Below, in pieces: positions 7,913 through 14,260 of a DNA stretch of 14,298 bases; within the stretch, counting starts at the first letter, position 1; each line of letters begins with the position of its first letter. The DNA lies in NCBI GenBank assembly GCA_020726085.1, contig DYTG01000037.1, positions 1 through 14,298 of the forward strand, written 5' to 3'. Source of the DNA: Sulfurovum sp. GTDB taxonomy: Bacteria > Campylobacterota > Campylobacteria > Campylobacterales > Sulfurovaceae. Made by a program: the position numbers and the translations under genes. Below the pieces are notes generated by a model, which was given only the letters and a program-made list of their open reading frames with translations, was not told the origin of the DNA and made no database searches.

Positions 7913-7940
7913 CTAAAGTAGTCCATTAGTTAAACTTTAG
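7913..7940. promoter_or_regulatory. Inverted repeat abutting the -10 box of the yfgM-like operon
   Basis: CTAAAGT (7913-7919) and ACTTTAG (7934-7940) form a perfect 7-bp inverted repeat with a 14-nt spacer. The right half ends directly against the -10 box at 7941, so the repeat covers the -35/spacer region. This is where a dimeric regulator would sit. A chance repeat in AT-rich DNA is possible, and no regulator family can be named from it. Confidence 0.4.
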
Positions 7941-7946
7941 TATAAT
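7941..7946 (+). promoter_or_regulatory. -10 promoter element for the yfgM/bamB-like operon
   Basis: A perfect TATAAT predicts a transcript start near 7953, 22 nt before the GTG at 7975. It is the only strong promoter visible for the next four genes. Confidence 0.65.
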
Positions 7947-7974
7947 TAAAGCAATTTTTTCTTAGGAGCAATGG

Positions 7975-8556
7975 GTGAGCATTAAAGATGATGTTAATTA
8001 TGTAAAACAAGAACTTAGCAGCGATGAGAAGATGCTTGAGGGACTATTAAAAGTCGAGAAGTTCTATCACAAACACAAACTCAAATTAATAGGATTGATT
8101 GCGGTTGTATTGGTTGTTTTTGGTGGCTATGCACTTAAGGATGCCTTGCACGAAGCACGCATTAAGAGTTCTAATGAGGCGTTATTGGTGCTTCAACAAA
8201 ACCCAAAAGATGCAGAGGCATTGGAGACGCTAAAAAGCAAAAACAGACCGCTCTACGAACTCTATCTCTACTCGATAGCTATCAAAAACAGCGATAAAGC
8301 TGTGCTTAAAAGCTTAAGTGGTTCTACTCATGTGATGATTGCTGATTTGAGCAAATACCACCTAGCGGTTTTGGATCATCAAGTGGGATATTCCAAGTAT
8401 TACAATGAGCTTTCCAAAATCCAAGAGGCTTTTGTATCGCTTCAAAAAGGAAAAGTTCAAAATGCTACTGATAAGCTAAGCTTTATTGAACAAAATTCCC
8501 CCTTTTACAATCTAGCACTTTTACTTAAACATCAAACAATAAAGGTTGAAAAATGA
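7975..8556 (+). CDS. YfgM-like single-pass membrane protein with periplasmic helical repeat domain
   Basis: This 193-aa protein has a charged cytoplasmic N-terminus (about 1-35), one transmembrane segment (about 38-54, L-I-G-L-I-A-V-V-L-V-V-F), and a periplasmic helical domain resembling degenerate tetratricopeptide repeats. This is the plan of YfgM, which in E. coli sits at the SecYEG translocon and assists periplasmic chaperones. The strongest support is context: in E. coli yfgM lies directly upstream of bamB, and here the next gene is a BamB-like propeller lipoprotein overlapping by 4 nt. Start choice: AGGAG (7964-7968) lies 6 nt before GTG 7975. The ATG at 7971 is only 2 nt away and leads to a stop after four codons. 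Orthology to YfgM is inferred from architecture and order, not from a close sequence match. Confidence 0.65.
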   Translation: MSIKDDVNYVKQELSSDEKMLEGLLKVEKFYHKHKLKLIGLIAVVLVVFGGYALKDALHEARIKSSNEALLVLQQNPKDAEALETLKSKNRPLYELYLYSIAIKNSDKAVLKSLSGSTHVMIADLSKYHLAVLDHQVGYSKYYNELSKIQEAFVSLQKGKVQNATDKLSFIEQNSPFYNLALLLKHQTIKVEK

Positions 8557-9569
8557 AAAAAATACTCTTCTTAGGCGTAACCTCTTTGGCGTTCATCCTC
8601 TTGCCAAGTTGCAACAGCAAAAAATATTTTGAACCCGAAAAAAGCAGTGAAATGCGTACCAAAACCCAAACGTTGGGCAGCAAAATTACCTTTGTAAATC
8701 GAGACGGAGCGACGTTGAGCAGCGGTGAGTATATCAATAAACAAGGCAGTGGCATGGTGAATTTGGGCAAAGCCTATCGCTATATCAATGAATCAAGCCA
8801 ATACATTTTGGCAGCCAATACGACGGGTAATTTAAAAATTATTGACAAAACTACTCAAAAATCCAAAGTGGTTATAGGATTGCAAGTACCCGTTGTGAGT
8901 GCCAATGTATCGGGCGATATTGTCGTCTATCTGCTTGAAGATAACTCCTATGGGATTTATAAAATTTCCAACAATCTAAAACTTTGGGAGAGCAAATCGG
9001 AGAGTGTTTTTGCTATCGACAACCGTGTAGCCAACCCTATCTTTGCCGATGGTTCGATTGTATTGCCTACACTTGATGGCAAGTTGCTTATGCTCAATCC
9101 CAATAACAAAGAGGCGACCAAAACGATTTATATCAGTGCTCAAAACAACTTCAACAACGCCATTTTCCTCTCCAAAGTAGGCAATCGACTCATTGCGGCT
9201 TCGGCTCACTCGGTGTTGGTAGTCACAGGCGGAAGTGAAAAACGTATGCGTGTCAAGCTTAGCGACATTGTTGTAACCAACAGTGCTATCTATCTTTTTG
9301 CCAAAAACGGCGAGATTATCAAGAGCGATTTTGATCTCAACAAAAAAGCAAGTGTGAAGTTTGATTACGCACTCTATAGCGTAGTGGGTGCTTACGGCGA
9401 TAAACTTTACGCACTTGATTTCAAAGGAGCTTTGATTGTCCTTAATAGCTCTTTGACACAACACAAAATCTATAACTTTGAAGATGTCGATAGCTACACT
9501 TTCATCTCCAACAATAGACTCTTCAAAAACAAAGAGGTGATTAAAATCGATGCATTGAGTTATGAATAG
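8553..9569 (+). CDS. BamB-like beta-propeller lipoprotein
   Basis: The 338-aa product carries a lipoprotein signal (lipobox LPSC, Cys20) with Asn at +2, so retention in the inner membrane is not predicted. The rest reads as a propeller: blade-like strand ends recur as T-G-N-L-K-I-I-D, L-D-G-K-L-L-M-L-N, K-N-G-E-I-I-K-S-D and F-K-G-A-L-I-V-L-N, about 50-80 residues apart. Size and plan fit BamB, the propeller subunit of the outer-membrane protein assembly complex, although the blade motifs are too degenerate to name PQQ repeats with certainty. It overlaps the YfgM-like gene by 4 nt (ATGA) and the recombinase gene by 8 nt. Alternative: an unrelated propeller lipoprotein. Confidence 0.68.
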   Translation: MKKILFLGVTSLAFILLPSCNSKKYFEPEKSSEMRTKTQTLGSKITFVNRDGATLSSGEYINKQGSGMVNLGKAYRYINESSQYILAANTTGNLKIIDKTTQKSKVVIGLQVPVVSANVSGDIVVYLLEDNSYGIYKISNNLKLWESKSESVFAIDNRVANPIFADGSIVLPTLDGKLLMLNPNNKEATKTIYISAQNNFNNAIFLSKVGNRLIAASAHSVLVVTGGSEKRMRVKLSDIVVTNSAIYLFAKNGEIIKSDFDLNKKASVKFDYALYSVVGAYGDKLYALDFKGALIVLNSSLTQHKIYNFEDVDSYTFISNNRLFKNKEVIKIDALSYE

Positions 9570-10392
9570 TGCTTTAGAGGCTTTTGGTGAGTATCTCATT
9601 GTTGTCAAGTCGCTTAATACCCATACGGTTGAGAGCTACTTGTTAGACATTGGGCAATTGCAAGATTTTGTCCAAAAAGATATACTCTTTATCCAAAGCG
9701 ATGATATTGTGAGCTTTTTGGCACAATTTGATAACAAACGCACACTCAATCGCAAACTCTCCTCTATCAACCAATTCTTTGATTTTGCCCATCGCCAATC
9801 TTTGGCAACCCAAAGCAAACCTACTATCGCCATGGCAAAAGTACCCCAAACGCTTCCCAAATATCTCAGTTTTGAAGTGATAGCAAGTGGAATCGAGTCT
9901 ATTGATAGAAGCAGACTCTTTGGAGCTAGGGATTATGCGTTGATTTTGTTTCTCTACGCTACGGGTGCTAGAGTTTCGGAGGCTTTGAGTCTCTATAGGG
10001 GCGATATTAGCCAAGGTTGGGTGAATATACGTTTTGCCAAAAATCAAAAAGAGCGTATCGTACCCATTGCACCCGTCGCACTCGAAGCCCTTGAAGCCTA
10101 TCTGCACATTGCCCCGATGACATCAAAGTATATTTGGCTCAATAACAAAGCTCAGCCATTAAGCCGAATATCAGCCTATACGATTGTCAAAAAATATTTG
10201 GGAGTTTCTCCTCATGTACTAAGGCACTCCTTTGCCACGTCGCTTATTATTGGTGGGGCTAATCTTAGGGTGGTACAAGATTTGCTAGGACACGCATCAT
10301 TGGTAACAACCCAAATCTATACCCATATCCAAGCTCAAGAGTTGCAACAAACCATCCAATCCCACCACCCTCTCTCCAAAAGAGTCGCATGA
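9562..10392 (+). CDS. XerC/XerD-type tyrosine recombinase
   Basis: This is a site-specific recombinase of the kind that resolves chromosome dimers at dif. All catalytic positions are present: Arg137 (TGARVSE), Lys160, His218 and Arg221 (HVLRHSF), His244 (LLGHAS) and nucleophile Tyr253 (QIYTH). Residues 1-80 form the SAM-like N-terminal core-binding domain. At 276 aa it is close to XerC/XerD size and clearly shorter than the single XerH of Helicobacter and Campylobacter (about 355-360 aa). Whether it is the chromosomal dif recombinase or a second enzyme cannot be decided here; no dif-like site was recognised in this window. It overlaps the BamB-like gene by 8 nt and the next gene by 4 nt, so it is an operon member rather than a mobile-element integrase. 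Confidence 0.88.
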   Translation: MNSALEAFGEYLIVVKSLNTHTVESYLLDIGQLQDFVQKDILFIQSDDIVSFLAQFDNKRTLNRKLSSINQFFDFAHRQSLATQSKPTIAMAKVPQTLPKYLSFEVIASGIESIDRSRLFGARDYALILFLYATGARVSEALSLYRGDISQGWVNIRFAKNQKERIVPIAPVALEALEAYLHIAPMTSKYIWLNNKAQPLSRISAYTIVKKYLGVSPHVLRHSFATSLIIGGANLRVVQDLLGHASLVTTQIYTHIQAQELQQTIQSHHPLSKRVA

Positions 10393-10766
10393 AAAGCGTC
10401 GTTGAGCGATTAGCAAAAGCCAATATCATCTTCAAATCATTGCGTCCTATCGCACCTCAAGAACTAGGAAAGAAAAAGCAAATTGAGATTTATATCGGTA
10501 CGCAACTTAATGGCTACTATGCTTTGATACTGGGCGTTGAGCGAAAAAGTCGGATTGTACGCAAAGATGCAAACGACTACGTCGCACTCCACCAACAAGC
10601 CCAAATCTATAACGATAGCAAAATTTACAAAAAATACATTCTCGTCAACGCACCGCTTTGCTCCAAAGCCAAAGCAATTTTGATAGAAGAGGGATGGAGA
10701 CTCTTTGAAATCAACACAAAGCCTTTTGCAAAAAAACCAACAGCTAATCCTCCTCGTTCCATCTAA
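10389..10766 (+). CDS. Conserved-looking 125-aa protein, possible PD-(D/E)XK nuclease-like fold
   Basis: I do not recognise the family. The ATG overlaps the recombinase stop (ATGA), indicating translational coupling. The predicted order is helix, a beta-hairpin (IEIYIG then YYALILGVERKS), a helix, and a strand-helix-strand end (KYILVN, SKAKAILIEEG, WRLFEI). That tail resembles the end of restriction-endonuclease-like domains of the Mrr kind. E51-R-K53 on the second strand fits an (E)xK catalytic pair, and Q70-A-Q-I-Y74 fits the QxxxY motif found in RecB-type nucleases. The upstream acidic residue would be Glu33 or none. This is inference from pattern only. The protein is basic, with no signal peptide or membrane segment, and ends in a Pro/Lys-rich tail. 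Confidence 0.6.
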   Translation: MKSVVERLAKANIIFKSLRPIAPQELGKKKQIEIYIGTQLNGYYALILGVERKSRIVRKDANDYVALHQQAQIYNDSKIYKKYILVNAPLCSKAKAILIEEGWRLFEINTKPFAKKPTANPPRSI

Positions 10767-10784
10767 AGAGAGGTAGAACGAGGA
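10751..10784. terminator. Strong stem-loop between convergent genes
   Basis: TCCTCGTTC (10751-10759) and GAACGAGGA (10776-10784) pair perfectly over 9 bp, with four more pairs inside (one wobble) after one mismatch. The stop codon of the 125-aa gene lies inside the stem-loop. No good T-tract follows on the plus strand. On the minus strand a T-rich run follows about 10 nt later, after the TonB receptor gene. It probably serves as a shared terminator or 3'-end stabiliser for both transcripts. Confidence 0.65.
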
Positions 10785-10814
10785 AAGGTTTAATTGACAT
10801 TGGCACAAATAGGG

Positions 10815-12908
10815 TTAGAATTGATAGCGTACTCCAAAGCTTAGGTTTCTTCCTTGTAGCGGGGCGGAGTCTTTGAGGAAAGAGATGTGGTTTTTGGCTA
10901 TATCATCGGTTAGATTGGTGCCTTTGACCCAAACCTCTATCGTGCCTTTATCGAGTTTGTAGTGGTAGTTTGTAGAGAGATTGAGTAGCCCATAGCCTTG
11001 CGTATGCGTCTCGTTGGCTGCTTCATTGCGACTCTCATCGACCCATTTGTAGCTTATGAGATTATCCAAATTGCCCACTTTGTGATTGAGGCTTAGTGTG
11101 GCATTATAGGGCGACATTCTGGGGATATACCCTCCCTCATCAAGTTTGCCTTGAAGGGCGTTAAATTGAGCGATAAAGTTGAGTTGATGCGCTTCTATTT
11201 GCACAGTGTAGCTCTCCTCTATCCCCACACCCCAAATAGAAGCCTCCACGCCTCGCATCTCCCAAATAGGACTTAGATGAAAGGGGTCTATCATGGGCAT
11301 GTCACGGCTATCAACTTTGGGCGATTGGTAGATGTAGTTGGCAAAATCATAGTAGTAGAGACTTATTTTGGAGCTAAAGGCATCGCTGTGTTGATAGAGC
11401 ATATCGGCATCCCAATTGATAGAACGCTCATTATCCAAATCACGATTGCCCAAAATATAACTCTCCGTTGCGTGGTGAAAGCCATTCCAAAAAAGCTCTT
11501 GCGAAGAGGGGAGACGTTCAAGGTAACTTAAAGAGAGTTGCGTCGTCAATCTATCGCTCCATGTATGCCACCAACCCAGTGATAGACTCATCGCACTCTT
11601 GCTCTCTTCATCGTAGTAGTCGCTATCGACATTAGGATGCATAAGCCATGTCTCTTGCATATTGCTGCTATCGGGTGTGAGTTTTCGCAATACAACATTG
11701 GTAGCTAGACTAAACTCATCACTCTCGCCGTAAAAGTGTTTGATATTAGCCCCCACAAGTATCTTTTGCTCTTGGGTATCTGGCATGGGGTGACCGTGTG
11801 AGTAGGGTATCCCCGTAGCGTTGTAGTAGTTGAGCAACGAAAGACCATCAGCGGCATTGGTACGTCCACCCAACGTAAGCTTATCACACGCTCCGTGTTC
11901 GTGGCACACTTTGAGTTCATTCTCTATCCATTCAAGGCGGATATTACCCTGCGTATTCTGACTTATATCAAAATCAAATTGGGTGCTAAGGCTCAACTGC
12001 TTTTGATCAAAAAGCCCATCGTAACGCCCTCCCTCTCGTTCGTAGTGGAGATAGTCGCTATGTTGGATTTCGGTAACGATATTTTTAAGCCCCCACAAAC
12101 TTTTGGCATGCAACACTAAGCCGTATCGCTCTTGCTCCATCAAAATATCGGTACGTTCAGACGTACGATTGGGAATACCGTACTCTTTATCCATTGTATC
12201 AGCGTAAAGTTTGGCTACAACATTGGGATTAATCTGCCACGCCAATACCCCATGAAGTTGCTCTGAAGAGGTATCGGAGTGGGGTATCTCATCATCATCG
12301 CTACTGTAGTTGTCGGCTTGGTGGTTGAAGTAGTTGAAATGGAGTGCAAGCGCTTGGGTGGCGTAACTGCCCTTAAAGCTTCCCGTGCCTTTGCTTGTAT
12401 CGGAGTGGGTTGAGAGTTCTATATCAAAAGAAGCTCCCTCTTTGGGAAGTTTAGCCAAATGCTCCTCGCCTAATGTGCGAACAATACCCCCACTATAAGA
12501 GCCATAGAGAAGCGAAGCGGGACCCTTGGCAAGTTCGATACGCTCTACCATTTTGGCATTAAGCCCTACGGCGTGGTCTTGACTCATAGCGGAGAGGTCA
12601 TTGAGCATAATCCCCCCTTGGGCAATGCCCACACGATACCCTTCCATTCCTCTCACTGTTGGACGACCTACCGCCGCTCCGTAAGTAGCACTATCGACTC
12701 CTAGCTCATGTGATAGATAATCCCCCAGTGTCTCACCCAAAGATTTTTTGCTTAAATCTTCAATTTTGTGTGTAGTGGTGTAGGCGACCTCATCACCGCT
12801 TGGGGTCTCTTGAATTTCTACGACATTGACTTTGCCCAGTTCTATGGGAGAGGCTAGGGTGAGGGTAGAGACAAGTGATAGAGCAAAAAGGCTACACTTA
12901 GTGGTCAT
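10815..12908 (-). CDS. TonB-dependent outer-membrane receptor, ZnuD-like (probable zinc uptake)
   Basis: This receptor is predicted to take up a metal or metal complex across the outer membrane, powered by TonB-ExbBD. I chose ATG 12908 because AGAGGG lies 5 nt upstream; the longer TTG start at 12923 has no such site. It follows the lipoprotein gene with an 11-nt overlap. The 697-aa protein has a signal peptide (about 1-20), then a plug domain (about 45-155) with R-P-T-V-R-G and the D111-H-A-V114 motif typical of ZnuD-like receptors, and a 22-strand-type barrel ending in V-R-Y-Q-F. Metal-ligand-rich loops are C335-H-E-H-G-A-C341 and S370-H-G-H-P-M-P376, comparable to the His-rich zinc-catching loop of Neisseria ZnuD. 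Zinc is the favoured substrate; copper, cobalt or nickel remain possible. Confidence 0.82.
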   Translation of the reverse strand: MTTKCSLFALSLVSTLTLASPIELGKVNVVEIQETPSGDEVAYTTTHKIEDLSKKSLGETLGDYLSHELGVDSATYGAAVGRPTVRGMEGYRVGIAQGGIMLNDLSAMSQDHAVGLNAKMVERIELAKGPASLLYGSYSGGIVRTLGEEHLAKLPKEGASFDIELSTHSDTSKGTGSFKGSYATQALALHFNYFNHQADNYSSDDDEIPHSDTSSEQLHGVLAWQINPNVVAKLYADTMDKEYGIPNRTSERTDILMEQERYGLVLHAKSLWGLKNIVTEIQHSDYLHYEREGGRYDGLFDQKQLSLSTQFDFDISQNTQGNIRLEWIENELKVCHEHGACDKLTLGGRTNAADGLSLLNYYNATGIPYSHGHPMPDTQEQKILVGANIKHFYGESDEFSLATNVVLRKLTPDSSNMQETWLMHPNVDSDYYDEESKSAMSLSLGWWHTWSDRLTTQLSLSYLERLPSSQELFWNGFHHATESYILGNRDLDNERSINWDADMLYQHSDAFSSKISLYYYDFANYIYQSPKVDSRDMPMIDPFHLSPIWEMRGVEASIWGVGIEESYTVQIEAHQLNFIAQFNALQGKLDEGGYIPRMSPYNATLSLNHKVGNLDNLISYKWVDESRNEAANETHTQGYGLLNLSTNYHYKLDKGTIEVWVKGTNLTDDIAKNHISFLKDSAPLQGRNLSFGVRYQF

Positions 12909-13779
12909 GCGTACCCTCTTCAACGATACCTGTCATAACAGTAGGCGTAAATCCTGCGGGTAGAAATCTATCAATATCCCATGTGCTGTGTTGGTGAAAG
13001 TCCATCCCGTGGTTATCAACGAGGTAGAGTTTTTGGGATTGAGCGCTAAAGATAATGACTCCGTGATCGTTAGCCTTGACAATAGCACTCTTATCACACT
13101 CGCAATAGCTGACACCCTCTAATCCAAACGCTGCTTGTGTCGGCAAAAGAGTACCGTTTCGCTCACTCAATAGATAAACTTGACCCGTTGTACTCAATGC
13201 AATATGCTCTTTGTCCAAAACATAATAGTTGCAAAGGCTCTCACCGCTCGGGAGTGCGTTGGCAATCTTGGCTTTTATCTCCTCTTGTTGCCATAGGTGA
13301 GCATTAAGAGCATCAAGGGTGGCAAGTTTGGTGCTACTGGCATTGTTATCTGGGTTAAACTCATCGGCACTGTGAGCGGCAAAATGTTTTTCATTGTTGG
13401 CTTCATGGAAGTGTCCTAGATAGTGAAAACTTCTATGGCTTAGATTTTCATCGCCAATAGCAAACGTATCGTTAAGCATCACAATCTTTTGATCTACCCC
13501 CGTAGTACTCTCGTGAAACCATACGATAGGCAATCCATGCTTACCACTCATATCGTAGTTTTGCGTACTATCGCTGTTCATATCTTCGTATTTTTCACTC
13601 TGAGTATCATAGAGATATTGCCTAGAGGTGGTGTTGTCAAAAAAGATCATCGTAAGACCATCGGGTAAATCAATCGTATTCATGGCGGTATCACTAGTCC
13701 CCGTATTGCTAGAGGAGCCTCCTCCGCATCCTGCCAAAAGTGTACCCAAAAGTAAAAGGGTTGTGGTGTGTAATTTCAT
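12898..13779 (-). CDS. His-rich periplasmic or outer-membrane lipoprotein, probable metal-binding partner of the TonB receptor
   Basis: The start is ATG 13779, 6 nt after GGAG; another ATG sits at 13782 and a TTG at 13791. The 293-aa product has a lipobox LAGC (Cys18) followed by GGGSSS. The mature chain holds 16 His, many clustered: a segment with H-R-S-F-H-Y-L-G-H-F-H near residue 115, K-H-F-A-A-H soon after, D-F-H-Q-H near the end, and a C-terminal T-H-D-H. Cys occurs as Y-C-E-C. Short strand motifs (G-Q-V-Y-L-L, Q-K-L-Y-L-V-D) suggest a propeller-like fold, recalling the zinc chaperone AztD, but I cannot claim homology. The 11-nt overlap with the TonB receptor gene ties the two together. 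The likely role is to receive or relay metal beneath the receptor; this is inferred. Confidence 0.8.
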   Translation of the reverse strand: MKLHTTTLLLLGTLLAGCGGGSSSNTGTSDTAMNTIDLPDGLTMIFFDNTTSRQYLYDTQSEKYEDMNSDSTQNYDMSGKHGLPIVWFHESTTGVDQKIVMLNDTFAIGDENLSHRSFHYLGHFHEANNEKHFAAHSADEFNPDNNASSTKLATLDALNAHLWQQEEIKAKIANALPSGESLCNYYVLDKEHIALSTTGQVYLLSERNGTLLPTQAAFGLEGVSYCECDKSAIVKANDHGVIIFSAQSQKLYLVDNHGMDFHQHSTWDIDRFLPAGFTPTVMTGIVEEGTHDH

Positions 13780-13817
13780 CATTTTCTCCAAATGTATTGT
13801 TGTGTTTTATTGGGTAA

Positions 13818-13831
13818 GATAGAGTACTATC
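13818..13831. promoter_or_regulatory. Short inverted repeat upstream of the His-rich lipoprotein gene
   Basis: GATAG (13818-13822) and CTATC (13827-13831) form an inverted repeat with a 4-nt centre. On the minus strand it overlaps a poor -10 candidate (TATCTT, 13821-13816), about 40 nt before the lipoprotein start. A Fur/Zur-family operator is conceivable for a metal operon, but the match to known Fur boxes is slight. Confidence 0.25.
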
Positions 13832-13841
13832 ATCAAAAAAC

Positions 13842-13858
13842 GTTTGGCAGTGCCAAAC
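13842..13858 (-). terminator. Palindromic hairpin plus T-run between the small CxxC gene and the lipoprotein gene
   Basis: A 17-nt perfect palindrome has arms GTTTGGCA and TGCCAAAC around one base. As RNA on the minus strand it folds into a 7-bp stem with a 3-nt loop, followed by GTTTTTT, the form of an intrinsic terminator. It lies 28 nt after the small gene and about 60 nt before the lipoprotein start. Because no good promoter is seen after it, it may be a partial terminator within one operon. A DNA operator is the alternative reading. Confidence 0.55.
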
Positions 13859-13885
13859 CTACAAAAGTCTGCTAAAGGTTAAATG

Positions 13886-14227
13886 TTATGAAAAACGAGG
13901 CGGAGCGGTAGAGTCGTAGCCTAGCGGAATGGGGACTACTTCAAAACGGTTTAAACCATCAAAATCTAAGCGTCTATAGGCTGGTTTTTGTACTGCACGA
14001 TAGGGCTTTTGATAGACTACTCTTTGTTGGATGTGTTGATTTTGCAGTATATTTTCATCGACTAAAACAAAATGAATAGGGCTAGAGGCTTGATGTGTGT
14101 TTTGGCTTGCTTTGCAGAGGTTACAATGATAGGAGTCGTATTTTAGGTGGACAATAGCGTGTATTTTGCTCCATTGATAGGTGACAAACAGTGCCAAAAT
14201 GACGAAAAAATGCAACGCTCTACGCAC
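13886..14227 (-). CDS. Small membrane-anchored protein with His and CxxC motifs
   Basis: The start is GTG 14227, with GGGAGG 5 nt upstream and an extended -10 box only 25-33 nt upstream. The longer frame from 14281 would begin before that promoter and is rejected. The 113-aa protein has one N-terminal hydrophobic segment (about 6-19; signal anchor or uncleaved signal) and then a periplasmic tail with H23, H27, H34, C35-N-L-C38, H45, H52 and H65. The His plus CxxC arrangement just after the membrane segment recalls small proteins such as DUF2946 that often neighbour metal-linked TonB receptors; I am not sure of the family. The C-terminal half is rich in Arg, Tyr and Pro. It lies upstream of the His-rich lipoprotein and receptor on the same strand, so a metal-related role is likely. 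Confidence 0.68.
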   Translation of the reverse strand: MRRALHFFVILALFVTYQWSKIHAIVHLKYDSYHCNLCKASQNTHQASSPIHFVLVDENILQNQHIQQRVVYQKPYRAVQKPAYRRLDFDGLNRFEVVPIPLGYDSTAPPRFS

Positions 14228-14251
14228 AAAAACCTCCCAAAACAATAGACT

Positions 14252-14260
14252 ATTATAGCA
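14252..14260 (-). promoter_or_regulatory. Extended -10 promoter for the metal module
   Basis: Read on the minus strand, TGCTATAAT is a perfect extended -10 element. It predicts transcription from about 14245, giving a leader of roughly 18 nt before the GTG at 14227. It is the strongest promoter seen for the three minus-strand metal genes. I see no gene in the remaining bases up to 14298. Confidence 0.65.

Noticed and set aside
7856..7974. Possible small RNA or remnant of folP between holB and the yfgM-like gene
   Set aside because: The 119 nt contain a promoter and an inverted repeat but no coding remnant or RNA fold that I could support.
8976..9608. 210-aa minus-strand open frame opposite the BamB-like gene
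   Set aside because: It lies wholly against a well-supported coding pair, has no ribosome binding site or recognisable domain, and reads as a shadow frame.
9643..10107. 154-aa minus-strand open frame opposite the recombinase gene
   Set aside because: The plus strand encodes an intact recombinase with all catalytic residues; the antisense frame shows no motif.
9562..10392. Tyrosine recombinase as the sign of a mobile element or integron
   Set aside because: It overlaps housekeeping-type envelope genes on one side; no attachment-site duplication, tRNA end, cassette repeats or phage genes are visible.
13878..13890. AAATGTTATGA resembling half of the E. coli Zur box near the end of the small gene
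   Set aside because: Only one half-site is present, there is no matching second half, and it lies at a coding end rather than at a promoter.
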